Shown: positions 19,537 through 27,635 of the stretch, piece after piece
Layout of the letters: every line of letters begins with the position of its first letter
Position numbering within the stretch: the stretch's first letter is position 1
From: Cyclobacteriaceae bacterium
GTDB taxonomy: Bacteria; Bacteroidota; Bacteroidia; Cytophagales; Cyclobacteriaceae
DNA: 59,022 nucleotides
NCBI GenBank assembly: GCA_016786585.1
Contig: JAEUUI010000018.1
Coordinates: 1-59,022 of the forward strand
Direction: 5' to 3'
The notes under the pieces: generated by a model
What the model was told of the DNA's origin: nothing
Databases searched by the model: none
What the model saw: the letters and a program-made list of their open reading frames with translations, nothing else
Program-made: the position numbers and the translations under genes

Positions 19537-20730
19537 CTACACGTTCTTCTTTTCCCAAATTCTGTTTGCTGCTGAAAGCTCAAACACCTTTGTCAAAATT
19601 TCTTTGTCTGCTTCTTCAAGTTTCATCTTTCTCCGTTCCATCACCTTCTCCGCAGTTTCAAAAGCCTTCTTTACCTGGAAGGTTGTAAACCCGCTCGCTC
19701 CGCCCCAGGCGAAGGAGGGAATAAAATTGCGTGGAAAACCATCACCAAAAATGTTGGCCGATACGCCTACCACAGTCCCTGTATTGAACATGGTATTGAT
19801 ACCGCATTTACTGTGATCTCCCATCATCAACCCGCAGAACTGTAAGCCTGTATCTGCAAAGCCACCTTTGCCGTAGTTCCACAACTTCACGTTCTCATAA
19901 TTGTTCTTCAGGTTAGAGGTATTCGTATCTGCCCCGAGGTTGCACCATTCGCCAATCACCGTGTTGCCGATGAAGCCATCGTGTCCTTTGTTGCTATATC
20001 CGAAGATTACCGAGTTGCTTATTTCTCCGCCAACTTTCGAATGCGGTCCAATCGTTGAATCGCCACGCATTTTTCCTCCCATGTTTACGGTTGAACCTTC
20101 GCACAAAGCAAATGGGCCTTTGATCAGCGCACCTTCCTGCACGACAGAATTTTTTCCAAGATAAATCGGACCGTCTTCCGCGTTGAGTACCGCTGCGCGG
20201 ATGTGCACACCTTCTTCTACAAAAATATTTTGTTCACCGTAAACGATCGTGTGCTTATCCTGTACACCCGCTGATTTTCTTCCGGCAGTGATAAGATTAA
20301 AATCCAGCCGAATCTGCGCGGCATTATGCTGGAAGATTTTCCACGGTTGATCAATGAGAGTAATCTCGGCTGAAAGAACTTTAGGAGTCGATTTCGTTAA
20401 ATCTGGTAACGACATTTCAGAACTCTTCCAAGCCAGGATGGTATTGTCTTTTACGAGGATTTCGCCATGCATTAATACTTTTACCTGTTCGACAGCTTTA
20501 TCATCCGGACACCAGGCAGCGTTAATGAACAGGTTATCAAAAGCCGCTTTCGCGGGAAATTTTTTCTGGAGATAGGATTCTGTTAAAAACGATGCGGTTG
20601 TCCCGAGCCGCTTTTCCCACTTTTCGTGAATGGTAAGTATACCGACCCTGATCTTGCTGATCGGCCGGGTGTAGGTAAACGGGAGCAGGTTTGTGCGGGT
20701 GGCGGGATCGTCAAACAGAACGAGATTCAT
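19537..20730 (-). CDS. GlmU-like sugar nucleotidyltransferase-family protein
   Basis: A product of 397 residues. The N-terminal part (MNLVLFDDPATRTNLLPFTYTR) matches the 'GlmU family protein' group common in Bacteroidota. From about 160 on there are left-handed beta-helix hexapeptide repeats (IYLGKNSVVQEGALIKGP, then STIGPHSKVGGEISNSVI). It probably handles a nucleotide sugar or acyl transfer step, but the reaction cannot be assigned. It is the first gene of the minus-strand run 20730 to 14637. Confidence 0.75.
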   Translation of the reverse strand: MNLVLFDDPATRTNLLPFTYTRPISKIRVGILTIHEKWEKRLGTTASFLTESYLQKKFPAKAAFDNLFINAAWCPDDKAVEQVKVLMHGEILVKDNTILAWKSSEMSLPDLTKSTPKVLSAEITLIDQPWKIFQHNAAQIRLDFNLITAGRKSAGVQDKHTIVYGEQNIFVEEGVHIRAAVLNAEDGPIYLGKNSVVQEGALIKGPFALCEGSTVNMGGKMRGDSTIGPHSKVGGEISNSVIFGYSNKGHDGFIGNTVIGEWCNLGADTNTSNLKNNYENVKLWNYGKGGFADTGLQFCGLMMGDHSKCGINTMFNTGTVVGVSANIFGDGFPRNFIPSFAWGGASGFTTFQVKKAFETAEKVMERRKMKLEEADKEILTKVFELSAANRIWEKKNV

Positions 20731-20767
20731 ATCTGTAAATATAGAAACTTATGAGGGTTGAGGGCAC

Positions 20768-20797
20768 AAAAAAACCCTGACGGGATTCGTCAGGGTT
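20768..20797 (-). terminator. Rho-independent terminator of rpmE2
   Basis: A perfect 10-bp stem (20773-20782 with 20788-20797) and five-base loop. On the minus strand it is followed by a U-run (the A-run 20768-20774 on the plus strand). It lies 23 bp after the L31 stop codon. Confidence 0.85.
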
Positions 20798-20819
20798 CTC
20801 ATGCAATAGAAAGGAAATA

Positions 20820-21068
20820 TTATGCCTTCTTCGTGTACTTGTTCTTGAACTTTTCCACGCGGCCTGCAGTGTCAACAAACATCTTCTTACCGGTGAAAAA
20901 TGGGTGCGAAGCAGAGCTTACTTCGACCTTAATAACAGGATACTCCTTGCCGTCTTCCCACTTGATAGTCTCCTTCGTTTTCATTGTAGAGCGGGTCAGG
21001 AATTTGAAATCGCTTGACAGATCGTGGAAAACAACTTCCTTGTAATCTGGGTGAATGTCCTTTTTCAT
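20820..21068 (-). CDS. rpmE2: Ribosomal protein L31, type B
   Basis: An 82-residue large-subunit ribosomal protein ([19 protein letters not shown]...). It has no cysteine, so it is the zinc-independent C- form. The start is the ATG at 21068. The open frame extends 15 codons upstream, but MKKDIHP is the universal N terminus. It has its own terminator. Confidence 0.95.
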   Translation of the reverse strand: MKKDIHPDYKEVVFHDLSSDFKFLTRSTMKTKETIKWEDGKEYPVIKVEVSSASHPFFTGKKMFVDTAGRVEKFKNKYTKKA

Positions 21069-21253
21069 GTTCTTTGTTATTCTATTTTCTTTAATCGGAC
21101 CAACCAAAAACATGGTTAATTCCGGTATTTTCTTCGTTTTCCTCCTAAAAGGACTGCAAAGATAGGCACAAAAGGCTGAAACTCAAGAGCAGGAATTAAC
21201 ATTTTTGGCTAGCGATCAGAACCTCCGTATTTTGCCTGAATCTTTATCCGGTA

Positions 21254-22948
21254 ATGTACAAGGCACTCATTTTTATACTGATTTTAGCCCCATTTGTGGT
21301 TCTTTCTCAAAGCACGTACGTGTCGCCCAATGAGAGCTATTACCATTTGCTCGACCGCTACGAAGTTAAGTCTGGCCGGATCTCTCCGTACGTGTTCACA
21401 TCGGTAAAGGCTTGGAAGCGATCGGCTATTGTTCAGTTTATAGATTCGCTTGACCGGCAGGGAATGTTCACTTCGGCTGCCGACCGATTTAACCTCCAAT
21501 ATTTCCGGAACGACAACTGGGAATGGGCTAGGCCTGAAACCAACGACCGCACAGCCATCCTGAAATACTTTTACAAAAAGAAGTCTGACCTTTTTCATGT
21601 TGATGAAATCCCGGATTTCGATCTGCATGTGAATCCGGTATTGTATGCGGGTGTTGGCAAGGATTCTGAGTCGGAAAACCTGCTTTACATCAACAGCCGG
21701 GGAGCGGAAGTTCGCGGGATGATTGATCGTAAAATCGGCTTCTATATTTTCCTCACAGATAATCAGACACGCATTCCTTCGTATGTCTCAAACGCGGTTA
21801 ATGAAGATCGGGGCAATGGATCATACCCGGTTATTCCACATGAAGGATTCTGGAAAGGTTTTCAGAACGGAACGGCATACGATTTCTTCCAGGCACGCGG
21901 GCATATCTCATTCGAAGTGTCACGCCATGTGAATCTTCAATTCGGTCACGACAGAACCTTCATCGGCAATGGTTTTCGTTCGCTTATCTTTTCCGACCAT
22001 GCACCGCCATCATTGTTTCTGAAAGCCAATGTCAAAGTATGGAAGCTAAACTACCTGTTCCAGTTAAACAGAATGGTGGGCGATGTTGTGGGCAACAGCA
22101 CCGGTTTGAAAGCCAGTGGCAAATACAACGATAAGTATGTTGCGCTGCATCATTTAAGCATAAACATCGGCAAGAAACTGAACCTTGGGGTGTTCGAGTC
22201 GGTGGTGTTTAATCGTAACGATTCAACTTCTTTTGAATACGGGTATTTGAATCCCATCATTTTCTATCGTGCTATCGAGCAGCAATTCGGCAGCAGCGAT
22301 AACGTGATCCTGGGCATGGACTTTAAATGGAATGTCGCCCGGGGCGTTTCCGCATATGGCCAGTTTGTGCTGGACGAGTTTGTGCTGGACAACATCAAAG
22401 CCGGAAACGGCTGGTGGGCGAACAAATACGGTATTCAGGCTGGGTTAAAATATTTTGATGCGTTTGGCGTCTCTAATCTCGACTTGCAGGGAGAAACGAA
22501 CATCGTGCGGCCATACACCTATTCACACGGAACACCTAACGGAAACTATTCCAACTATTTACAACCAATCGCGCATCCGCTAGGGGCAAACTTCAAGGAG
22601 TTTATTGGCATTGCGCGTTACCAACCGTTGCCGCGGCTTAATCTTACGGGAAAGCTGATCTACGCGAAAATGAGCCGTGACACAACAGGCGTAAACTGGG
22701 GCAGTGATGTAAACAAACTCAACACAACCCGCGAAAAAGATTTTGGAAACTCGATCGGCCAGGGTGTGAAGAATACTCTATTGATCGGAACATTTACCGC
22801 AAGCTGGATGTTGGGGCATAACATCTTTATCGATGCATCGGTGGTCATCCGCAAAAGCGAAAGCCCTGTTGCAATGTTCAATACAAACAGTACCATAACT
22901 TCTGTAGCTTTGCGCTGGAATATCCCGCAACGGTTCTACGACTTTTAA
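21254..22948 (+). CDS. Outer-membrane protein, Wzi/RemB-like beta-barrel
   Basis: A product of 564 residues with a signal peptide (about 1-19, VVLSQS). The rest is rich in alternating aromatic/polar strands and ends in a Phe (NIPQRFYDF), as outer-membrane barrels do. Sequence character (FGHDRTFIGNGFRSLIFSDHAPP) recalls the capsule-assembly Wzi family and gliding-associated RemB proteins. The exact role is not determinable. The ABC exporter gene starts 2 bp after its stop. Confidence 0.72.
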   Translation: MYKALIFILILAPFVVLSQSTYVSPNESYYHLLDRYEVKSGRISPYVFTSVKAWKRSAIVQFIDSLDRQGMFTSAADRFNLQYFRNDNWEWARPETNDRTAILKYFYKKKSDLFHVDEIPDFDLHVNPVLYAGVGKDSESENLLYINSRGAEVRGMIDRKIGFYIFLTDNQTRIPSYVSNAVNEDRGNGSYPVIPHEGFWKGFQNGTAYDFFQARGHISFEVSRHVNLQFGHDRTFIGNGFRSLIFSDHAPPSLFLKANVKVWKLNYLFQLNRMVGDVVGNSTGLKASGKYNDKYVALHHLSINIGKKLNLGVFESVVFNRNDSTSFEYGYLNPIIFYRAIEQQFGSSDNVILGMDFKWNVARGVSAYGQFVLDEFVLDNIKAGNGWWANKYGIQAGLKYFDAFGVSNLDLQGETNIVRPYTYSHGTPNGNYSNYLQPIAHPLGANFKEFIGIARYQPLPRLNLTGKLIYAKMSRDTTGVNWGSDVNKLNTTREKDFGNSIGQGVKNTLLIGTFTASWMLGHNIFIDASVVIRKSESPVAMFNTNSTITSVALRWNIPQRFYDF

Positions 22949-22950
22949 GC

Positions 22951-24777
22951 ATGAAGATTTACTTACGGATTTTAGGTTACGCCCGAGGACTTTCCAGACG
23001 AATGACGAAGTTTTTCGTCTTTGCCATTTTTGGAGTATTGTTCAGTGCGGGTTATCTGGCCTTAATCATGCCGATGCTTGACGTGTTATTCAAGAAAGGC
23101 GGAGTACCTCCTGTTCCTAAGGCGCCCGGCTCATTTGAATTAACAACCACCTATGCGCATGAATTTTTTGAATATCATTTCATTAGCATTATTCATCAAT
23201 ACGGCCCGTCAACAACGTTGCTGTTCATTTGTTTGGGTATTGTAGGCTTGATGATTCTCGGTAACACGTTTACCTATTTTGAACGGATTACCGCATCCCG
23301 TATTAAAGTGGATGTCGTAAAAAACATGCGGGTGGATTTGTTTACCAAGGTTTCAAATCTTCACATCGGCTACTTCAACGATCAGCGAAAGGGAGATTTG
23401 ATGTCACGGTTTACAAACGACATATCCGAGGTGGAATCTTCCGTCAATAACAGTTTGAAGTCGGTATTAAAAGAGCCGATCCGGATACTTGTGTACCTGG
23501 GAATCATGTTCTATCTCAATTACAAGCTCACACTTTTTACGTTAGTGTTCCTTCCCGTTATGGGCGGACTCGTGGGTGAGATTATCAGGCGGTTGAAAAA
23601 GAAGGCACGCCAGAGTCAGGAAGCAATGGGTCGCATCGTGAATATTCTCGATGAGACCTTTGGCGGAATGCGTGTCATCAAGGCATTTAATGCCCGCAAC
23701 TTCGTCATTAAAAAGATTGACGCGGAAACAAGCTATCACCGAAAAGTGAATCTTTCCATTGCCAGAAAAAACGAACTGTCATCTCCATTGTCGGAAGTAC
23801 TGGGCGTTATCGTGGTGGCTGTGATCTTATGGTATGGTGGTAATCTCGTACTGAGTGGTTCAAAAGAACTTGAACCTCAGCAGTTTCTTGGTTTCCTGGT
23901 ATTTTTTGCTTCGATGATTCAACCGGCAAAAAACTTCTCAAACGGTATCACATCACTTCAAAAGGGAACGGTTGCAGCTGATCGCATTTTCCGGGTGATT
24001 GATATGGAGCCGGCCGTTAAAAGCAAGCCGGACGCTATTGTACTTGATTCGTTTAAAGACAGCATTGAGTATAAGAATGTAAGCTTTGCATATAACAAAG
24101 AGCCCGTACTGCGTAATGTTAATCTGAAGATTGAGAAGGGGAAAACAATTGCCCTGGTCGGATCGTCTGGCGGAGGCAAGTCAACGCTCGCGGATCTTGT
24201 GCCGCGATTTTATGATCCTACGGATGGCGATATTCTTCTCGATGGTATTTCGTTGCGCGACTATGAAATAGAATCTCTTCGGATGCAGATGGGCGTTGTT
24301 ACGCAGGAATCGATCTTATTCAACGATACTATTTTCAACAACATCGCTTTCGGTAAGGAAGATGCAACACTCGATCAGGTAATCGCGGCTGCGCGGGTTG
24401 CCAATGCGCATGAGTTTATTTCACAAACACCGGACGGCTATCAGACTTTTATTGGAGAACGTGGATCCAAACTTTCGGGCGGCCAGCGTCAGCGAATTGC
24501 TATTGCCCGTGCCGTATTGAAAAACCCACCGATTCTGATTTTGGATGAAGCAACTTCAGCACTGGATTCAGAATCTGAAAAACTGGTACAGGACGCGCTC
24601 ACAAACCTGATGAAAAACCGCACTTCGATTGTAATAGCACACCGCCTCAGTACGATCCAGCATGCCAATGAAATTATTGTTATTCAGCATGGCGAAATTG
24701 TGGAACGCGGCACGCACGATGAATTGGTTGCGAAAGGCGGAGTCTACAAAAAGCTGAGTGAGATTCAGAAAGCCTGA
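22951..24777 (+). CDS. MsbA-type ABC exporter (fused permease-ATPase)
   Basis: A half-transporter of 608 residues with six predicted TM helices in the first about 340 residues. The ATPase domain has Walker A GSSGGGKST, Q-loop TQES, signature LSGGQRQR, Walker B ILILDEATSALD and switch His (IVIAHRLST). It fits lipid-A/lipid or peptide exporters. It follows an outer-membrane protein gene after 2 bp, suggesting joint envelope work. Confidence 0.88.
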   Translation: MKIYLRILGYARGLSRRMTKFFVFAIFGVLFSAGYLALIMPMLDVLFKKGGVPPVPKAPGSFELTTTYAHEFFEYHFISIIHQYGPSTTLLFICLGIVGLMILGNTFTYFERITASRIKVDVVKNMRVDLFTKVSNLHIGYFNDQRKGDLMSRFTNDISEVESSVNNSLKSVLKEPIRILVYLGIMFYLNYKLTLFTLVFLPVMGGLVGEIIRRLKKKARQSQEAMGRIVNILDETFGGMRVIKAFNARNFVIKKIDAETSYHRKVNLSIARKNELSSPLSEVLGVIVVAVILWYGGNLVLSGSKELEPQQFLGFLVFFASMIQPAKNFSNGITSLQKGTVAADRIFRVIDMEPAVKSKPDAIVLDSFKDSIEYKNVSFAYNKEPVLRNVNLKIEKGKTIALVGSSGGGKSTLADLVPRFYDPTDGDILLDGISLRDYEIESLRMQMGVVTQESILFNDTIFNNIAFGKEDATLDQVIAAARVANAHEFISQTPDGYQTFIGERGSKLSGGQRQRIAIARAVLKNPPILILDEATSALDSESEKLVQDALTNLMKNRTSIVIAHRLSTIQHANEIIVIQHGEIVERGTHDELVAKGGVYKKLSEIQKA

Positions 24778-24861
24778 GTTGCGGTGCTCACCGCATGTAT
24801 GTTATTCATACAGTTTCTAATTTTTGGTTCCGGGTAAAAAGACTATGTTTGGGATGCTTAT

Positions 24862-25197
24862 ATGGTGTTTATGAAGAAGAACAGGCTTATTTTTTACTCG
24901 ATAATCGGGCTGTTGCATTTGCTTGTTTTCTTATTCACCATTTACATGGACGGCAAGAAAGATGATCTTCAGTTCCTGCTGAATCTTTCCAAGGTGATCG
25001 GGTTGATGAAGTACGCCATGTTTATCCTGCTCGTTCTCTTCGTAACCAATTTTGTCCTTCACCTGCGCGACAACAAACGGCACAAGCGTGAGAACGTACA
25101 ACTCATTCAGGAAATGAATATCCTCAAAGCCAAGCTGTACGATCTGCAGGAGTCCGGAAAAAAGACATCCGAACCAAATCCGCCTAAGCCGGTTTAA
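24862..25197 (+). CDS. Small membrane protein with C-terminal coiled coil
   Basis: About 108-111 residues; the start could be the ATG at 24862 or at 24871 (MKKNRLIF). Two hydrophobic helices (about 8-27 and 51-68) are followed by a charged heptad-like stretch (RENVQLIQEMNILKAKLYDLQE) and a Pro/Lys tail. Function unknown. Confidence 0.65.
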   Translation: MVFMKKNRLIFYSIIGLLHLLVFLFTIYMDGKKDDLQFLLNLSKVIGLMKYAMFILLVLFVTNFVLHLRDNKRHKRENVQLIQEMNILKAKLYDLQESGKKTSEPNPPKPV

Positions 25198-25400
25198 TCT
25201 TATCTGGTCTCTCCAGAAGACAACTTACTATCAGTGATCATGATATTTCGTAAATGCGTTTACGGTATATCGTCAATAAATCATTGTCATTACCTGTAAA
25301 TCCCCGAAAACAGGTGTATTAAACACATATCACCGTTGGACCAATGTTTGTCTGTACCCGCGCGGTGAAAATTTTCTTTTAAGGGTTAGTTAAGTAAGAG

Positions 25401-25426
25401 ACCCCGGACTTGTTCCGGGGTTTTTA
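25401..25426 (+). terminator. Rho-independent terminator
   Basis: An 8-bp stem ACCCCGGA/TCCGGGGT with loop CTTGT, then a T-run. It could end transcripts from the preceding small membrane gene. The 200 bp between that gene and this hairpin shows no other feature. Confidence 0.75.
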
Positions 25427-25441
25427 CTGACTCCGGAAAAC

Positions 25442-25678
25442 ATGAGCCATAACCTAAATCAGTATATCATGGATAAATACGCAATTCCGAGGCTTCTCCT
25501 GTTCGCGGCTATATTTATCAGCCTGGTCGTTCATTTTATCTGGAGCAACGCCAGCCTCACAATCAATGACACACTCACAGTATTGGGATTCTTTTTATTA
25601 ATTCTCCTGTATGTGGGTTCCAGAATAACAAGAAAGCGTGGACGTCATTCCCGCAAGACGGGCTTCACCGGCAAATAA
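25442..25678 (+). CDS. Small membrane protein, unknown function
   Basis: 78 residues from 25442, or 69 from the internal ATG at 25469 (MDKYAIPRLLLF). Two hydrophobic segments are followed by a basic C terminus (RITRKRGRHSRK), a positive-inside pattern. No family was recognised. It lies between a terminator and comM. Confidence 0.5.
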   Translation: MSHNLNQYIMDKYAIPRLLLFAAIFISLVVHFIWSNASLTINDTLTVLGFFLLILLYVGSRITRKRGRHSRKTGFTGK

Positions 25679-25772
25679 CAAAAGCGGTGTTCCGCTTGAT
25701 CATATTTATCAACTTTTACTATTGTTCAAAACGCTGACATCGTTCTGACGTCAATGAATTCCCGATTACCCC

Positions 25773-26669
25773 ATGCTATCGAAAACTTTTGGTTGTGCCG
25801 TATTTGGTGTTGATGCCCGTAAAATTACCATCGAAGTCAGTGTCGGGCAGGGAACAAAATTTCACATGAGTGGTTTACCCGACAGTGCTGTGAAAGAAAG
25901 CGAACACCGCGTTGAGTCAGCGCTCAAAAAATTCGGCTACTTTATGCCGCGGCAAAAAACGGTTGTTAACCTCGCACCGGCTGATATTCGAAAAGAAGGC
26001 AGCGCGTACGACCTCCCGATCGCATTATGTATTCTAAAGTCATCAAACCAGATCATCGCTGAGAAACTCGAAGAGTATGTAGTCATGGGCGAGCTGGCGC
26101 TTGACGGAACACTGCGACCAATTAAGGGAGCGTTGCCAATTGCTATCCAGGCCCGAAAGGAAAATTTCAAGGGATTTATTCTTCCTGCTGATAATGCCCG
26201 CGAAGCTGCAATTGTTAACAACATTGATATCATCCCGGTCAATACGGTTGACGAAGCGATAAACTTTCTCGATGAAAAGCTTGTCATCGAGCCTGTGAAA
26301 GTTGATACGCGCCAGATATTTGCTGCGCACATGAACAGTTATGACACTGACTTTAAAGATGTGCAGGGACAGGAGAATATCAAACGTGCGTTAGAGATTG
26401 CGGCAGCAGGCGGACACAACGTAATTATGATCGGTCCACCGGGCGCAGGCAAAACAATGCTCGCCAAAAGACTCTCAACGATTCTGCCACCGCTAACGCT
26501 CAACGAAGCACTTGAAACAACGAAGATTCATTCGGTTGCCGGAAAGATTGGCAAGCATGCATCGCTTATCTCCACGCGGCCGCATCGTTCGCCGCACCAC
26601 ACCATTTCGGATGTTGCATTGGTTGGCGGAGGCGTGTCAATTCCAGAAAATATTTCGAAAAGTCATTAA
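25773..26669 (+). pseudogene. comM: comM/yifB Mg-chelatase-like gene, truncated by insertion
   Basis: ComM is a AAA+ helicase-like protein linked to natural transformation; family members are about 500 residues. Here only residues 1-287 are comM. The N-terminal Lon-protease-like fold starts MLSKTFGCAVFGVDAR, and the Walker A is GPPGAGKTMLAKR. The conserved SPHHTISDVALVGGG is present. Immediately after GGG the frame reads an unrelated tail VSIPENISKSH and stops. The missing half (normally containing the LFLDELPEF Walker B) is nowhere in the window. The break coincides with a TGTCA-type transposon end at 26635. AbaR islands of Acinetobacter are known to insert in comM. Confidence 0.9.
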
Positions 26670-26800
26670 ATAATTCGAAACTTCAGAAGTTGACTAATAA
26701 TTGCATTTAAGAATTTGGAGTATGTCAAAAAATAGGAATCCCGCCTGAAATTAGCCTCCCAATGACACTTTTTGACAGTTTCTGACCGTATCTTGACAGT
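26635..26800. repeat. Transposon left end with repeated TGTCA/TGACA words (candidate TniA sites)
   Basis: TGTCA occurs at 26635 (the terminus) and 26723. Its complement TGACA/TTGACAG occurs at 26763, 26772 and 26793, with TTGACT at 26690. A shared AAATAnTTCGAAA word occurs at about 26648 and 26668. The two TTGACAG words are 21 bp apart. TnsB/TniA-type transposases bind several roughly 20-bp sites at each end, which this resembles. Confidence 0.5.
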
Positions 26801-26804
26801 CACA

Positions 26805-27440
26805 ATGCAAACGATCACCTTTATTAGCACTATCCACAAGGAAATTGGAAAATGTAACTCTGATGAGTTATTCAAGATTATTGAAGTAATAGCTCCGGAA
26901 GTTGTTTTTTTGGAAGCTGATAGTCAAACTTATTCAAATTATGAACAATATCTGCTGTCCACGTATGGTGTATACCATCGTAAATTGGAAATAGCGGCTA
27001 TTCAAAAATACGGACACACTACATCTTTCGAATACGTTACTGTCTGCGATGTTGAGTTATCTGATGCATTTCATAAAAAAATCAAAATATCCTGTCAAAA
27101 CAGAGATATGCAAAATTTGATTGAGAATTTCAAGGCATTGGAAGCGGAGTACGGATTTATGTTCCTCAACAGTCAAGAGTGTGTTGATCTTCAAGAAGAA
27201 ATGCGTGTCCTCGAAAGTATCATCTTGAATGATGATGTCTTGGATAAGGAAGTGAAAGCAAACATCGAAGCTTACGAGAATTCCATGATTCGAAACATAT
27301 ACGATTACAGTAAGAATAATATGTTTAGTTCAGCGATTTTTATGTGTGGCGCGGCACACCGGAGATCAATCATTGAAAAGATCGAAAAGGCGAACATAGA
27401 AGAGCGATTGGATTTGGCTTGGACGGTTTTTGGAAGTTGA
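26805..27440 (+). CDS. TraB/TIKI-like superfamily protein, cargo
   Basis: 211 residues from the ATG at 26805 (MQTITFISTIHKEIGKC). The open frame reaches 26772, but that text is part of the transposon end. The N-terminal strand-His motif (FISTIHKEIG), then PEVVFLEAD, and the C-terminal IFMCGAAHRRSI fit the GxxH...E...GxxH pattern of the TraB/GumN/EreA-like superfamily. Members are often metallohydrolases; the substrate is unknown. It has no signal peptide. The AT-rich base use differs from the comM side. Confidence 0.5.
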   Translation: MQTITFISTIHKEIGKCNSDELFKIIEVIAPEVVFLEADSQTYSNYEQYLLSTYGVYHRKLEIAAIQKYGHTTSFEYVTVCDVELSDAFHKKIKISCQNRDMQNLIENFKALEAEYGFMFLNSQECVDLQEEMRVLESIILNDDVLDKEVKANIEAYENSMIRNIYDYSKNNMFSSAIFMCGAAHRRSIIEKIEKANIEERLDLAWTVFGS

Positions 27441-27527
27441 GTTTTTGAGCGTTCTAAGGTGCCTTAATCACTTTATATGCAGAGTTTTGCTCGAGCTACT
27501 GAATGAATATCTTTTGGCCTATTTTAT

Positions 27528-27544
27528 ATAGGAGTAACTCCTAT
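27528..27544. promoter_or_regulatory. Palindromic operator, copy 1 (ATAGGAGTAACTCCTAT)
   Basis: A perfect 8-bp palindrome around a central A, 91 bp upstream of the 607-residue gene. The same sequence recurs at 29510, 34453 and, degenerate, at 43661 and 43730. No good -7 box lies at the matching distance here. Confidence 0.75.
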
Positions 27545-27635
27545 GCCAAGAGTAGATATTTATATAATCCTATAAATTCGAGAAAAATATATCTTGGGAT
27601 CGGCAATTATTTCTAAACTTTATTAGTTTAGGAAT

